From: an uncultured Oscillospiraceae bacterium
GTDB lineage: Bacteria; Bacillota; Clostridia; Oscillospirales; Acutalibacteraceae
Length of the DNA: 7,162 nucleotides
Direction: 5' to 3'
Assembly: GCA_900549675.1 (NCBI GenBank)
Contig: URPG01000107.1
Location: 1-7,162 of the forward strand
Under the pieces are notes generated by a model, which was given only the letters and a program-made list of their open reading frames with translations, did not search any database and was not told where the DNA came from. Shown in pieces: positions 1 through 5,869 of this stretch; position 1 is the first letter of the stretch, and each line of letters opens with the position of its first letter. The position numbers and the translations under genes are program-made.

Positions 1-1
1 T

Positions 2-217
2 TATCGCAACTCGATTAATATAGGCTTCCCGATTTTAGAATGTCCTGAGGCTGCGGTAGAAACAAAAGCCGGCGATGAGTTATCGGTAGATTATGATACA
101 GGTGAAATCACAAATCATACAACAGGTAAATCCTATCAAGCACAACCCTTTCCTGATTTTATGAAAAATATTTTTGCCAAGGGCGGTCTTTTAAAATCGA
201 TCATGAATCAAGAATAA
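2..217 (+). CDS. leuD: 3-isopropylmalate dehydratase small subunit, C-terminal fragment (5' end outside window)
   Basis: The first 71 codons, in the frame starting at base 2, read as the C-terminal part of the aconitase-family small (swivel) subunit. Visible family features are the opening YRNSINIGFPILECPEA block, which matches the conserved substrate-loop region of LeuD/HacB/DmdB proteins, then a GDELSVDYDTGEI strand-turn, the T-G-K-S-Y block, and the PFPDFMKNIFAKGGL terminal helix, ending at TAA 215-217. With the large subunit LeuC this protein isomerises 2-isopropylmalate to 3-isopropylmalate in cytosolic leucine synthesis. Small subunits of the homoaconitase or dimethylmalate hydratase type look very similar, so the substrate is not certain. 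No terminator lies between its stop and the promoter at 234, so its transcript probably runs into the leader and ends at the terminator at 601-634. Confidence 0.85.
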   Translation, partial: YRNSINIGFPILECPEAAVETKAGDELSVDYDTGEITNHTTGKSYQAQPFPDFMKNIFAKGGLLKSIMNQE

Positions 218-233
218 AAAATCAAAAAAATGA

Positions 234-262
234 TTGACAGCATATCTAATTTCATATATAAT
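234..262 (+). promoter_or_regulatory. Consensus sigma-A (sigma-70 type) promoter for the leader RNA and polyamine operon
   Basis: TTGACA at 234-239 and TATAAT at 257-262 are both exact consensus hexamers separated by exactly 17 bases. Transcription is expected to start about 6-9 bases downstream, around 268-271, which is an inference from spacing. It starts only 16 bases after the leuD stop codon and is the only strong promoter before the six-gene operon. Confidence 0.9.
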
Positions 263-268
263 ACAACC

Positions 269-634
269 GTCATGTGATATGAGTTTTACTGAGTATCTCA
301 TGCAAATATTTCTTCTGACCACCCTTTTTATGGGTTAAGGCCATACGGACAGCCGGGTCAACTGCCGATTGGCAGCTTTTGTTGCCATTATTGATTGAGT
401 TAAAAGCTCAATTTTATAAGTTGGTTACTTTATAACCCGGTGTGCAAATGGAGCATACACAACTTGTAAAACGGTCAATAAGAGTGGTAAAAGTAAGTAT
501 TTGCTATATAGACTCTCGATAAACTCATCTGTTTTTCTAAAACTTTATCTCCCTTTAAGGAGTAAAATATAGGGGAACCATGAGATAGAACCCGAATTTT
601 ACGAGCGTGTGCTTTTGGCACTGCTCGTTTTTTT
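269..634 (+). ncRNA. Large structured leader RNA or small RNA upstream of the polyamine operon, family not recognised
   Basis: About 365 bases lie between the promoter and the terminator without a convincing gene, and they are dense in complementarity. By eye, perfect or nearly perfect helices are: 294-302 with 579-587 (9 pairs, closing nearly the whole domain); 316-320 with 473-477; 321-324 with 332-335; 353-358 with 435-440 (CCGGGT/ACCCGG); 362-366 with 371-375 (GATT loop); 394-399 with 407-412; 440-445 with 453-458 (one G-U); 481-485 with 512-516; and a bulged hairpin at 544-566. A further 8-pair helix, 279-286 with 521-528, crosses the closing helix, so it is either a pseudoknot or an alternative state. 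I see no S-box, T-box, lysine, cobalamin, M-box, tmRNA, SRP or RNase P signature. It could be a riboswitch-like attenuator of the operon or an independent structured RNA ending at its own terminator. The position of the 5' end is inferred from the promoter. Confidence 0.7.
601..634 (+). terminator. Intrinsic terminator at the end of the leader RNA
   Basis: Outer stem ACGAGC (601-606) pairs with GCTCGT (623-628). The inner stem GTGC (609-612) pairs with GCAC (618-621) around a TTTTG loop, and a run of seven T (628-634) follows. The speD start is only 29 bases further on, with no promoter in between. Operon mRNA must therefore either read through this terminator or come from a promoter I cannot see. 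Placement just before the ribosome binding site is typical of transcription attenuation. Confidence 0.88.
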
Positions 635-649
635 ATTTTCTTAAACAAT

Positions 650-655
650 AAGGGG
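650..655 (+). promoter_or_regulatory. Ribosome binding site of speD
   Basis: AAGGGG lies 8 bases before the ATG at 664. It sits outside the terminator hairpin, so the hairpin is expected to act on transcription rather than by burying this site. Confidence 0.75.
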
Positions 656-663
656 CGTGTAAT

Positions 664-1422
664 ATGGAGGAAAAGCTAAAGCTTTATGGATTTAACAACC
701 TAACAAAATCATTAAGTTTTAACATCTATGATGTTTGCTATGCCAAAACAGCAAGGGAACTGAAAGATTATATTGATTATATTGATGAACAGTACAATGC
801 CGACCGTCTGACTCGAATTCTGACAACACTGACCGATATGATTGGTGCTACTGTGTTGAATATTTCACAGCAAGATTATGAACCTCAGGGTTCATCTGTG
901 ACGATTCTTATTGCGGAAGAATCTATGCTGCCGATGGGAACAACTAAGGTAGCACATTTAGACAAAAGTCATGTGACAGTACATACCTATCCGGAATATC
1001 ACCCAGAAACCTGTTTGGCAACGTTTCGGGTTGATATTGACGTTGCTACCTGTGGTGAAATTACCCCGCTTTCAACACTTGACTATTTAATCGGCTCATT
1101 TGATTCTGATATTATTACAATGGACTATCGTGTAAGGGGATTCACACGTGCAGAAGACGGTAAAAAGCTTTTTATGGACCATAAAGTAACCTCCATTCAA
1201 GATTATATTTCCAATGAGATTCTTCGCTGTTATGACGCTGTGGATATTAATGTATATGAGGCGAACTTATTTCATACAAAGATGATGTTAAAAGAAATTG
1301 ACTTAAAAAACTATCTTTTTAAAACAGATGTGTATGAACTGCCGCCCCAATCCAGATTGGAAATTATGAGCAATATCCGAAAAGAAATGATAGAAATATT
1401 TAGTGAACGAAATATTTACTGA
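664..1422 (+). CDS. speD: S-adenosylmethionine decarboxylase proenzyme, E. coli-type (class 1A)
   Basis: This pyruvoyl enzyme decarboxylates S-adenosylmethionine to give the aminopropyl donor used by SpeE. The 252 residues resemble E. coli SpeD throughout: [13 protein letters not shown] near residues 7-19, [11 protein letters not shown] at 71-81, [13 protein letters not shown] at 99-111, CGEITPL at 130-136 and DYRVRGFTR at 154-162. By analogy, self-cleavage falls between Lys101 and Ser102, with Ser102 becoming the pyruvoyl group. His107 and Cys130 correspond to the processing histidine and catalytic cysteine. The protein is shorter than the 264-residue E. coli enzyme, mainly because of a roughly 11-residue gap just before the cleavage motif. 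The start is supported by AAGGGG 8 bases upstream. It is the first gene of the operon, directly after the leader terminator. Some SpeD relatives have become ornithine or arginine decarboxylases, but the close match to the E. coli form and the adjacent speE favour the classical activity. Confidence 0.95.
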   Translation: MEEKLKLYGFNNLTKSLSFNIYDVCYAKTARELKDYIDYIDEQYNADRLTRILTTLTDMIGATVLNISQQDYEPQGSSVTILIAEESMLPMGTTKVAHLDKSHVTVHTYPEYHPETCLATFRVDIDVATCGEITPLSTLDYLIGSFDSDIITMDYRVRGFTRAEDGKKLFMDHKVTSIQDYISNEILRCYDAVDINVYEANLFHTKMMLKEIDLKNYLFKTDVYELPPQSRLEIMSNIRKEMIEIFSERNIY

Positions 1423-1436
1423 TTAGGAGGGATACC

Positions 1437-2891
1437 ATGCCGTTATCACAAGAACGCGCACCAATTTATGAGGCACTGCAAAAATTTGAAAAAAAAAGAA
1501 TTGTTCCGTTTGATGTGCCGGGGCACAAAAGAGGCAGAGGTAACCCTGAACTCGCAGCACTTCTGGGTGAAAACTGTGTAAAAATAGATGTAAACTCAAT
1601 GAAACCACTGGATAATCTATGTCATCCCGTTTCCGTTATCCACGAAGCAGAAGAACTTGCTGCAGAAGCCTTTGGAGCCGCCCATGCGTTTTTAATGGTA
1701 GGCGGAACTACCTCTGCGGTACAGGCCATGGTGCTCTCCTGTGTAAAACAGGGTGATAAAATTATCTTGCCACGAAATGTTCATAGAAGTGTTATGGGGG
1801 CACTTGTGTTATGCGGTGCTATTCCGGTGTATGTTGATCCCGCTTGTGATGAAAGACTTGGCATTGCTTTGGGTATGCGAGTCAACGATGTGCAGGCAGC
1901 AGTTCAAAAACATCCGGATGCGAAAGCAATTTTGGTGAATAACCCAACGTATTATGGTATTTGCTCAGACCTTTGCTCGATTGTAAAGTTGGCCCATCAG
2001 CATGGGATGTGCTGTCTTGCGGATGAAGCGCATGGCACACACTTCTATTTTGGAGAAAATATGCCTGTTTCTGCCATGGCAGCCGGTGCAGATATGGCAG
2101 CAGTTTCCATGCATAAATCGGGAGGAAGCCTGACACAGAGTTCTTTATTGCTGATTGGTGCTAATGTGCCTAAAGGACATGTACGTCAGATTATTAATTT
2201 GACACAAACGACAAGTGCCTCTTATCTTTTGTTGTCCAGTTTAGATATCTCCAGACGAAATTTAGCATTAAGAGGAAAAGAATCTTTTGCAAAAGTTAGC
2301 AAAATGGCTGCATATGCCCGAGATGAAATCAATAAAATCAAGGGATATTATGCATTTGCTCATGAACGAATAAATCACGATAGTATTTTTGATTTTGATG
2401 CTACCAAGCTCTCTGTAAATACAATTGACATTGGGTTGGCGGGTATTGAAGTTTATGATTTACTAAGAGATGAATATGATATTCAGATTGAATTTGGGGA
2501 TTTAGGGAATATTCTTGCTTATCTGTCTATTGGGGACAGGCTAAGAGATTTGGAAAGATTGGTCAGTGCACTGGCTGAAATTCGCAGGCGCTTTGGCAGG
2601 AGCAAGGCCGGCATGATGCGACAGGAGTATATTGAGCCGATTGTAGTCACTTCTCCGCAAGAAGCTTTTTATGCGGATAACGAAAGCTTGCCTATTGAGA
2701 AAACAGCAGGTTATGTATGCGCAGAATTTGTCATGTGTTATCCGCCGGGTATTCCGGTTTTAACTCCCGGAGAACGAATTACAGATGAAATATTGGCATA
2801 TATTGCGTATGCTAAGGAGAAAGGGTGCAGTTTGACAGGACCCGAAGATGCCGAAATCAAACGGCTGAGTGTTTTGAAAGGGGAAAAATAA
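1437..2891 (+). CDS. speA: PLP-dependent Orn/Lys/Arg decarboxylase, probably arginine decarboxylase
   Basis: Fold-type I (aspartate aminotransferase-like) decarboxylase of the short Firmicutes SpeA/YaaO class, at 484 residues close to the roughly 480-490 usual for that group. Visible motifs are FDVPGHKRGRG at 25-35, the cofactor loop MVGGTTSAVQA at 87-97, the PLP-ring aspartate in DEAHG (196-200), the Schiff-base lysine in SMHKSGGSLTQSS (Lys227), and the C-terminal-domain signature YPPGIPVLTPGE (435-446). There is no N-terminal wing domain as in the large inducible E. coli enzymes. The ATG is preceded by AGGAGG with 6-base spacing, and the gap after speD is 14 bases. The family includes lysine and ornithine decarboxylases. 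The arginine assignment rests on the agmatinase-family gene two genes downstream, which would convert its product agmatine to putrescine. The gene ends immediately before the speE start. Confidence 0.88.
   Translation: MPLSQERAPIYEALQKFEKKRIVPFDVPGHKRGRGNPELAALLGENCVKIDVNSMKPLDNLCHPVSVIHEAEELAAEAFGAAHAFLMVGGTTSAVQAMVLSCVKQGDKIILPRNVHRSVMGALVLCGAIPVYVDPACDERLGIALGMRVNDVQAAVQKHPDAKAILVNNPTYYGICSDLCSIVKLAHQHGMCCLADEAHGTHFYFGENMPVSAMAAGADMAAVSMHKSGGSLTQSSLLLIGANVPKGHVRQIINLTQTTSASYLLLSSLDISRRNLALRGKESFAKVSKMAAYARDEINKIKGYYAFAHERINHDSIFDFDATKLSVNTIDIGLAGIEVYDLLRDEYDIQIEFGDLGNILAYLSIGDRLRDLERLVSALAEIRRRFGRSKAGMMRQEYIEPIVVTSPQEAFYADNESLPIEKTAGYVCAEFVMCYPPGIPVLTPGERITDEILAYIAYAKEKGCSLTGPEDAEIKRLSVLKGEK
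2877..2883 (+). promoter_or_regulatory. Ribosome binding site that supports the TTG start of speE
   Basis: AAAGGGG lies inside the last codons of the speA-type gene, 8 bases before the TTG at 2892. No ATG or GTG in this frame gives as good a match to the SpeE N-terminus, so this site decides the start. Its position implies translational coupling to the upstream gene. Confidence 0.75.
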
Positions 2892-3746
2892 TTGGATTTT
2901 TGGTTTTCAGAAAATCATACGCCAAACGCAAAATTTTCTATTCGCATCAATCGCCAGCTTTACAGCGGACAGAGTGAATTTCAAAGAATAGACGTATTTG
3001 AATCTCCTGAATTCGGGCGATTTTTGACTTTGGATGGCTTTATGATGCTTACGGAAAAAGATGAATTTATCTACCATGAAATGATTACACATGTACCGAT
3101 GGCGGTTCACCCTTGTGTTCAAAAAGTATTGGTGATTGGTGCCGGTGACGGCGGGGTTATTCGGGAATTGGTTCGGTATCCCGAGATTGAAAGAATAGAT
3201 ATGGTTGAGATTGATGAAGAAGTGGTTAATGTATGTCGAAAATATCTCCCGCAGACTGCCTCTGCTCTCACTGACTCTCGTCTGCAAATCCATTATGAAG
3301 ATGGACTCAAATTTGTAAGATTTTGTGAAAATGAATATGATTTAATCATTGTAGATTCTACAGACCCTTTTGGACCGGGAGAAGGCCTTTTCACAAAAGA
3401 ATTTTATGGGAATTGTTTTAAAGCACTAAAGGAAGATGGTGTTTTGATTAATCAGCATGAAAGTCCGTTTTATGATGAAGACGCCGCAGCTTGTCAACGG
3501 GCGCATAAAAATATTGTACAATCTTTTCCGATTAGTAGAGTCTATCAAGCACATATCCCTACTTATCCGTCTGGACATTGGCTTTTCGGTTTTGCCTCAA
3601 AACGCTATCATCCATTAAAAGATTTAGATGAAAAAAGATGGAATGCCCGAAAGCTTGCTTGTCGTTATTATACAACAACACTGCACAAAGGTGCGTTTTA
3701 TATTCCGGCCTATGTAGAGGAGTTATTAAAAGATGTTGAAACCTAA
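2892..3746 (+). CDS. speE: Spermidine synthase-family aminopropyltransferase
   Basis: Transfers the aminopropyl group of decarboxylated S-adenosylmethionine to an amine, classically putrescine to spermidine. The 284 residues match the usual family length (about 275-290) and align with Bacillus and E. coli SpeE from the first residues (DFWFSENHT). Motifs: EFGRFLTLDG at 40-49, DEFIYHEM at 57-64, the nucleotide-binding VIGAGDGGVIRE at 81-92 (the middle glycine of the common GGGDG is alanine), VEIDEEVV at 105-112, the active-site DSTDPFGPGE at 155-164, and IPTYPSGHW at 222-230. Start is TTG at 2892, directly abutting the preceding TAA. The segment QHESPFY near 188-194 differs from the Bacillus QTDNPWF and the E. 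coli QNGVCF loop that helps form the amine pocket, so the acceptor could be putrescine, agmatine or a longer amine. The last 14 bases overlap the next gene. Confidence 0.94.
   Translation: MDFWFSENHTPNAKFSIRINRQLYSGQSEFQRIDVFESPEFGRFLTLDGFMMLTEKDEFIYHEMITHVPMAVHPCVQKVLVIGAGDGGVIRELVRYPEIERIDMVEIDEEVVNVCRKYLPQTASALTDSRLQIHYEDGLKFVRFCENEYDLIIVDSTDPFGPGEGLFTKEFYGNCFKALKEDGVLINQHESPFYDEDAAACQRAHKNIVQSFPISRVYQAHIPTYPSGHWLFGFASKRYHPLKDLDEKRWNARKLACRYYTTTLHKGAFYIPAYVEELLKDVET
3716..3722 (+). promoter_or_regulatory. Ribosome binding site of the ureohydrolase gene, inside speE
   Basis: AGAGGAG lies 10 bases before the ATG at 3733, within the coding end of speE. Together with the 14-base gene overlap it indicates translational coupling and supports this start. 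Confidence 0.7.
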
Positions 3747-4593
3747 TATACAAAATTTTTTGGCTTGTGATAAACCTTATAAGGAGGCTGAAATTGTTTT
3801 ATTCGGTGCTCCATTTGATTCTACTACGTCATATCGTCCCGGCACAAGATTTGGCTCTGCCGCTATACGGGCAGAATCCTATGGAATTGAGTCTTACAGT
3901 CCGTATCAAGACATTGATTTAGAAGATACTTATGTTTTTGACAGTGGTGATATTGAGCTTTCTCTCGGGAATACCAAAAAAGCTTTGGCTCAAATAAAAG
4001 AACGAACGGAGGAAATTCTGCAGGATGCTAAGCTTCCGTTTATGATGGGGGGAGAGCATTTAGTGACTTTGGGGGCTTTTCAAGCCATTCATAAGAGATA
4101 CCCAAATGTTCAAATTATACATTTTGATGCTCATGCCGATTTGCGGGATGAGTACCTTGATGTGAAACTCTCACATGCCTGTGTGCTGAGAAGATGTTGG
4201 GATTTAATCGGTGACGGAAAAATTCGTCAGTTTGGCATACGCTCAGGGGAAAAAGAAGAATTCCGGTGGGCAAAAAAGCATACCAATATGGTACCTTTTT
4301 CTTTTGAGGGCTTATCAGAATTGCTGAATCAATTGGGGAATACACCCGTTTATTTTACTTTAGATTTGGATGTATTGGATCCTTCGGTCTTTCCCGGCAC
4401 GGGAACCCCTGAACCCGGTGGCGTAAGCTTTGAAGAATTAAGAAAAGCAGCTACAATGGTATGTCAAAAAGTAAAACTTGTGGGTTGTGATGTCAACGAA
4501 CTGAGCCCGCATTATGATTCCAGTGGCGCTTCTACGGCGGTAGCATGTAAAATTATTCGAGAAATGCTATGCGCGATTTCAAATTCAATATAA
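3733..4593 (+). CDS. speB: Agmatinase-family ureohydrolase (agmatinase or aminopropylagmatinase)
   Basis: Binuclear manganese ureohydrolase that removes urea from a guanidino compound, here most likely agmatine to putrescine. All metal-binding motifs of the arginase/agmatinase family are present in the 286 residues: GGEHL with His109, FDAHAD with Asp132, His134 and Asp136, and the DLDVLDP block with Asp211 and Asp213. Family blocks GAPFDSTTSYRPGTRFG (25-41), the SHA motif (147-149) and the C-terminal VNELSPHYD (254-262) are also visible. Length is normal for the family (about 285-305). The start is supported by AGAGGAG. It follows the PLP decarboxylase and speE in the operon, so N1-aminopropylagmatine is an equally plausible substrate, as known for the Thermus ureohydrolase; the sequence does not separate the two. 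Arginase is less likely given the neighbours. Confidence 0.9.
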   Translation: MLKPNIQNFLACDKPYKEAEIVLFGAPFDSTTSYRPGTRFGSAAIRAESYGIESYSPYQDIDLEDTYVFDSGDIELSLGNTKKALAQIKERTEEILQDAKLPFMMGGEHLVTLGAFQAIHKRYPNVQIIHFDAHADLRDEYLDVKLSHACVLRRCWDLIGDGKIRQFGIRSGEKEEFRWAKKHTNMVPFSFEGLSELLNQLGNTPVYFTLDLDVLDPSVFPGTGTPEPGGVSFEELRKAATMVCQKVKLVGCDVNELSPHYDSSGASTAVACKIIREMLCAISNSI

Positions 4594-4605
4594 AGGAGAT
4601 TTGCT

Positions 4606-5865
4606 ATGAATAAAGTATTAATCATTGGCTGCGGAGGGGTTGCCTCAGTTGCTATTCAGAAATGTTGTCAAAATAGTGAGGTTTTCAGAGAAATTTGCAT
4701 TGCCAGTCGAACACTGAGCAAATGTGATGATTTGAAAGAAAAATTAGAAGGAAAAACAAAAACCAAAATCACTACGGCACAAGTTAATGCCGATAAAGTA
4801 GATGAAGTGATTGCTCTTATTCAAGAAGTAAAACCAAATTTAGTGATGAATATTGCGCTTCCTTATCAGAATTTATCCATTATGGATGCCTGCCTTGCCT
4901 GTGGTGTCAACTATATGGACACCGCAAACTATGAACCCGAGGATTTGAGTGACCCAGAATGGAAAGCGATTTATGAAAAGCGCTGTCGGGAAGAGGGATT
5001 TTCGGCTTATTTTGATTATTCATGGCAATGGGCATACCGCAAAAAGTTTGAAGACGCCGGGTTAACGGCACTGTTGGGTTCGGGTTTTGATCCCGGTGTA
5101 ACACAGGCTTACTGTGCATATGCGCAAAAACATCTCTTTGATGAAATTGATACTATTGATATTTTAGATTGCAATGGCGGTGACCATGGATATCCGTTTG
5201 CTACCAATTTCAATCCGGAAATCAATCTGCGGGAAGTTTCTGCCCCCGGCTCTTATTGGGAAAATGGCCGCTGGATAGAAGTAGAGCCTATGAGCATAAA
5301 AAGAGAATATTGCTTTGAAGAAGTTGGAAAAAAAGATATGTATTTACTTCACCATGAAGAAATTGAGTCTTTGGCTAAGAATATTCCCGGCGTAAGAAAG
5401 ATTCGCTTTTTCATGACCTTTGGACAAAGCTATCTGACACATATGAATTGCCTGCAAAATGTAGGAATGCTTTCGACAGAGCCCGTTAAATTTGAAGGCA
5501 AAGAAATTGTGCCGATTCAATTTTTAAAAGCGTTGCTGCCAGATCCGGCTTCATTAGGACCTCGCACAGTGGGCAAAACCAATATTGGATGCATTTTTAC
5601 CGGAAAAAAAGATGGCAAAGAAAAAACCGCTTATATCTATAATATTTGTGACCATCAGAAGTGTTATGAAGAGGTTGGCTCTCAAGCGATTTCCTATACA
5701 ACCGGTGTTCCCGCTATGATTGGTGCAATGATGCTGCTGACCGGAAAATGGGACAAAAAGGGAGTCTATACGGTAGAGGAGTTTGATCCCGACCCATATA
5801 TGGAAGAACTTAACAAATGGGGATTGCCTTGGCAGATCAATGACAAACCAGTTTTGGTGGACTAA
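4606..5865 (+). CDS. Carboxynorspermidine/carboxyspermidine dehydrogenase (saccharopine dehydrogenase family)
   Basis: Reductively condenses aspartate semialdehyde with a diamine to give carboxynorspermidine (from diaminopropane) or carboxyspermidine (from putrescine), with NAD(P)H as reductant. The 419 residues show an N-terminal Rossmann motif, VLIIGCGGVASVA (4-16), then NIALPYQNLSIMDACLACGVNYMDTANY (82-109), the saccharopine dehydrogenase-like LLGSGFDPGVTQAY (156-169), and the CNGGDHGYPFATNFNPEINLREVS segment shared with characterised carboxynorspermidine synthases; total length also fits. AAGGAG 7 bases before the ATG supports the start, and the gap after speB is 12 bases. The decarboxylase for its product follows at once, which makes the role secure although the exact amine acceptor is not: putrescine, diaminopropane, agmatine or spermidine are all possible. 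A true lysine-pathway saccharopine dehydrogenase is unlikely in this context. Confidence 0.9.
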   Translation: MNKVLIIGCGGVASVAIQKCCQNSEVFREICIASRTLSKCDDLKEKLEGKTKTKITTAQVNADKVDEVIALIQEVKPNLVMNIALPYQNLSIMDACLACGVNYMDTANYEPEDLSDPEWKAIYEKRCREEGFSAYFDYSWQWAYRKKFEDAGLTALLGSGFDPGVTQAYCAYAQKHLFDEIDTIDILDCNGGDHGYPFATNFNPEINLREVSAPGSYWENGRWIEVEPMSIKREYCFEEVGKKDMYLLHHEEIESLAKNIPGVRKIRFFMTFGQSYLTHMNCLQNVGMLSTEPVKFEGKEIVPIQFLKALLPDPASLGPRTVGKTNIGCIFTGKKDGKEKTAYIYNICDHQKCYEEVGSQAISYTTGVPAMIGAMMLLTGKWDKKGVYTVEEFDPDPYMEELNKWGLPWQINDKPVLVD

Positions 5866-5869
5866 GCTT

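Noticed and set aside
391..420. Possible internal promoter TTGATT, 18 bases, TATAAG
   Set aside because: Both boxes are imperfect, and the segment is fully explained as the 394-412 hairpin and the next stem of the structured RNA. The promoter at 234-262 is far stronger.
557..588. Minimal Met-Arg-stop reading frame (ATG at 580) after AAGGAG, just before the terminator, as an arginine-sensing leader peptide
   Set aside because: AAGGAG at 557-562 is 17 bases from the ATG and AGGGGA at 571-576 is only 3 bases away, so neither spacing is suitable. The ATG is also part of the conserved-looking 579-587 pairing strand, which explains the sequence better.
269..634. T-box, S-box (SAM-I), lysine, cobalamin, tmRNA, SRP RNA, RNase P, group I or II intron
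   Set aside because: None of the conserved signature sequences of these RNAs could be found by eye. There is no T-box GGTGG-type motif before the terminator, no GAGGGA core, no B12 box, no tRNA-like ends and no domain V hairpin.
1423..5119. Minus-strand and out-of-frame open stretches overlapping the operon (for example 2907-3293, 3559-3753, 4115-4345 and 4907-5119 on the minus strand)
   Set aside because: Each lies wholly opposite, or in another frame of, a gene with clear family motifs. None has recognisable protein character or a plausible ribosome binding site.
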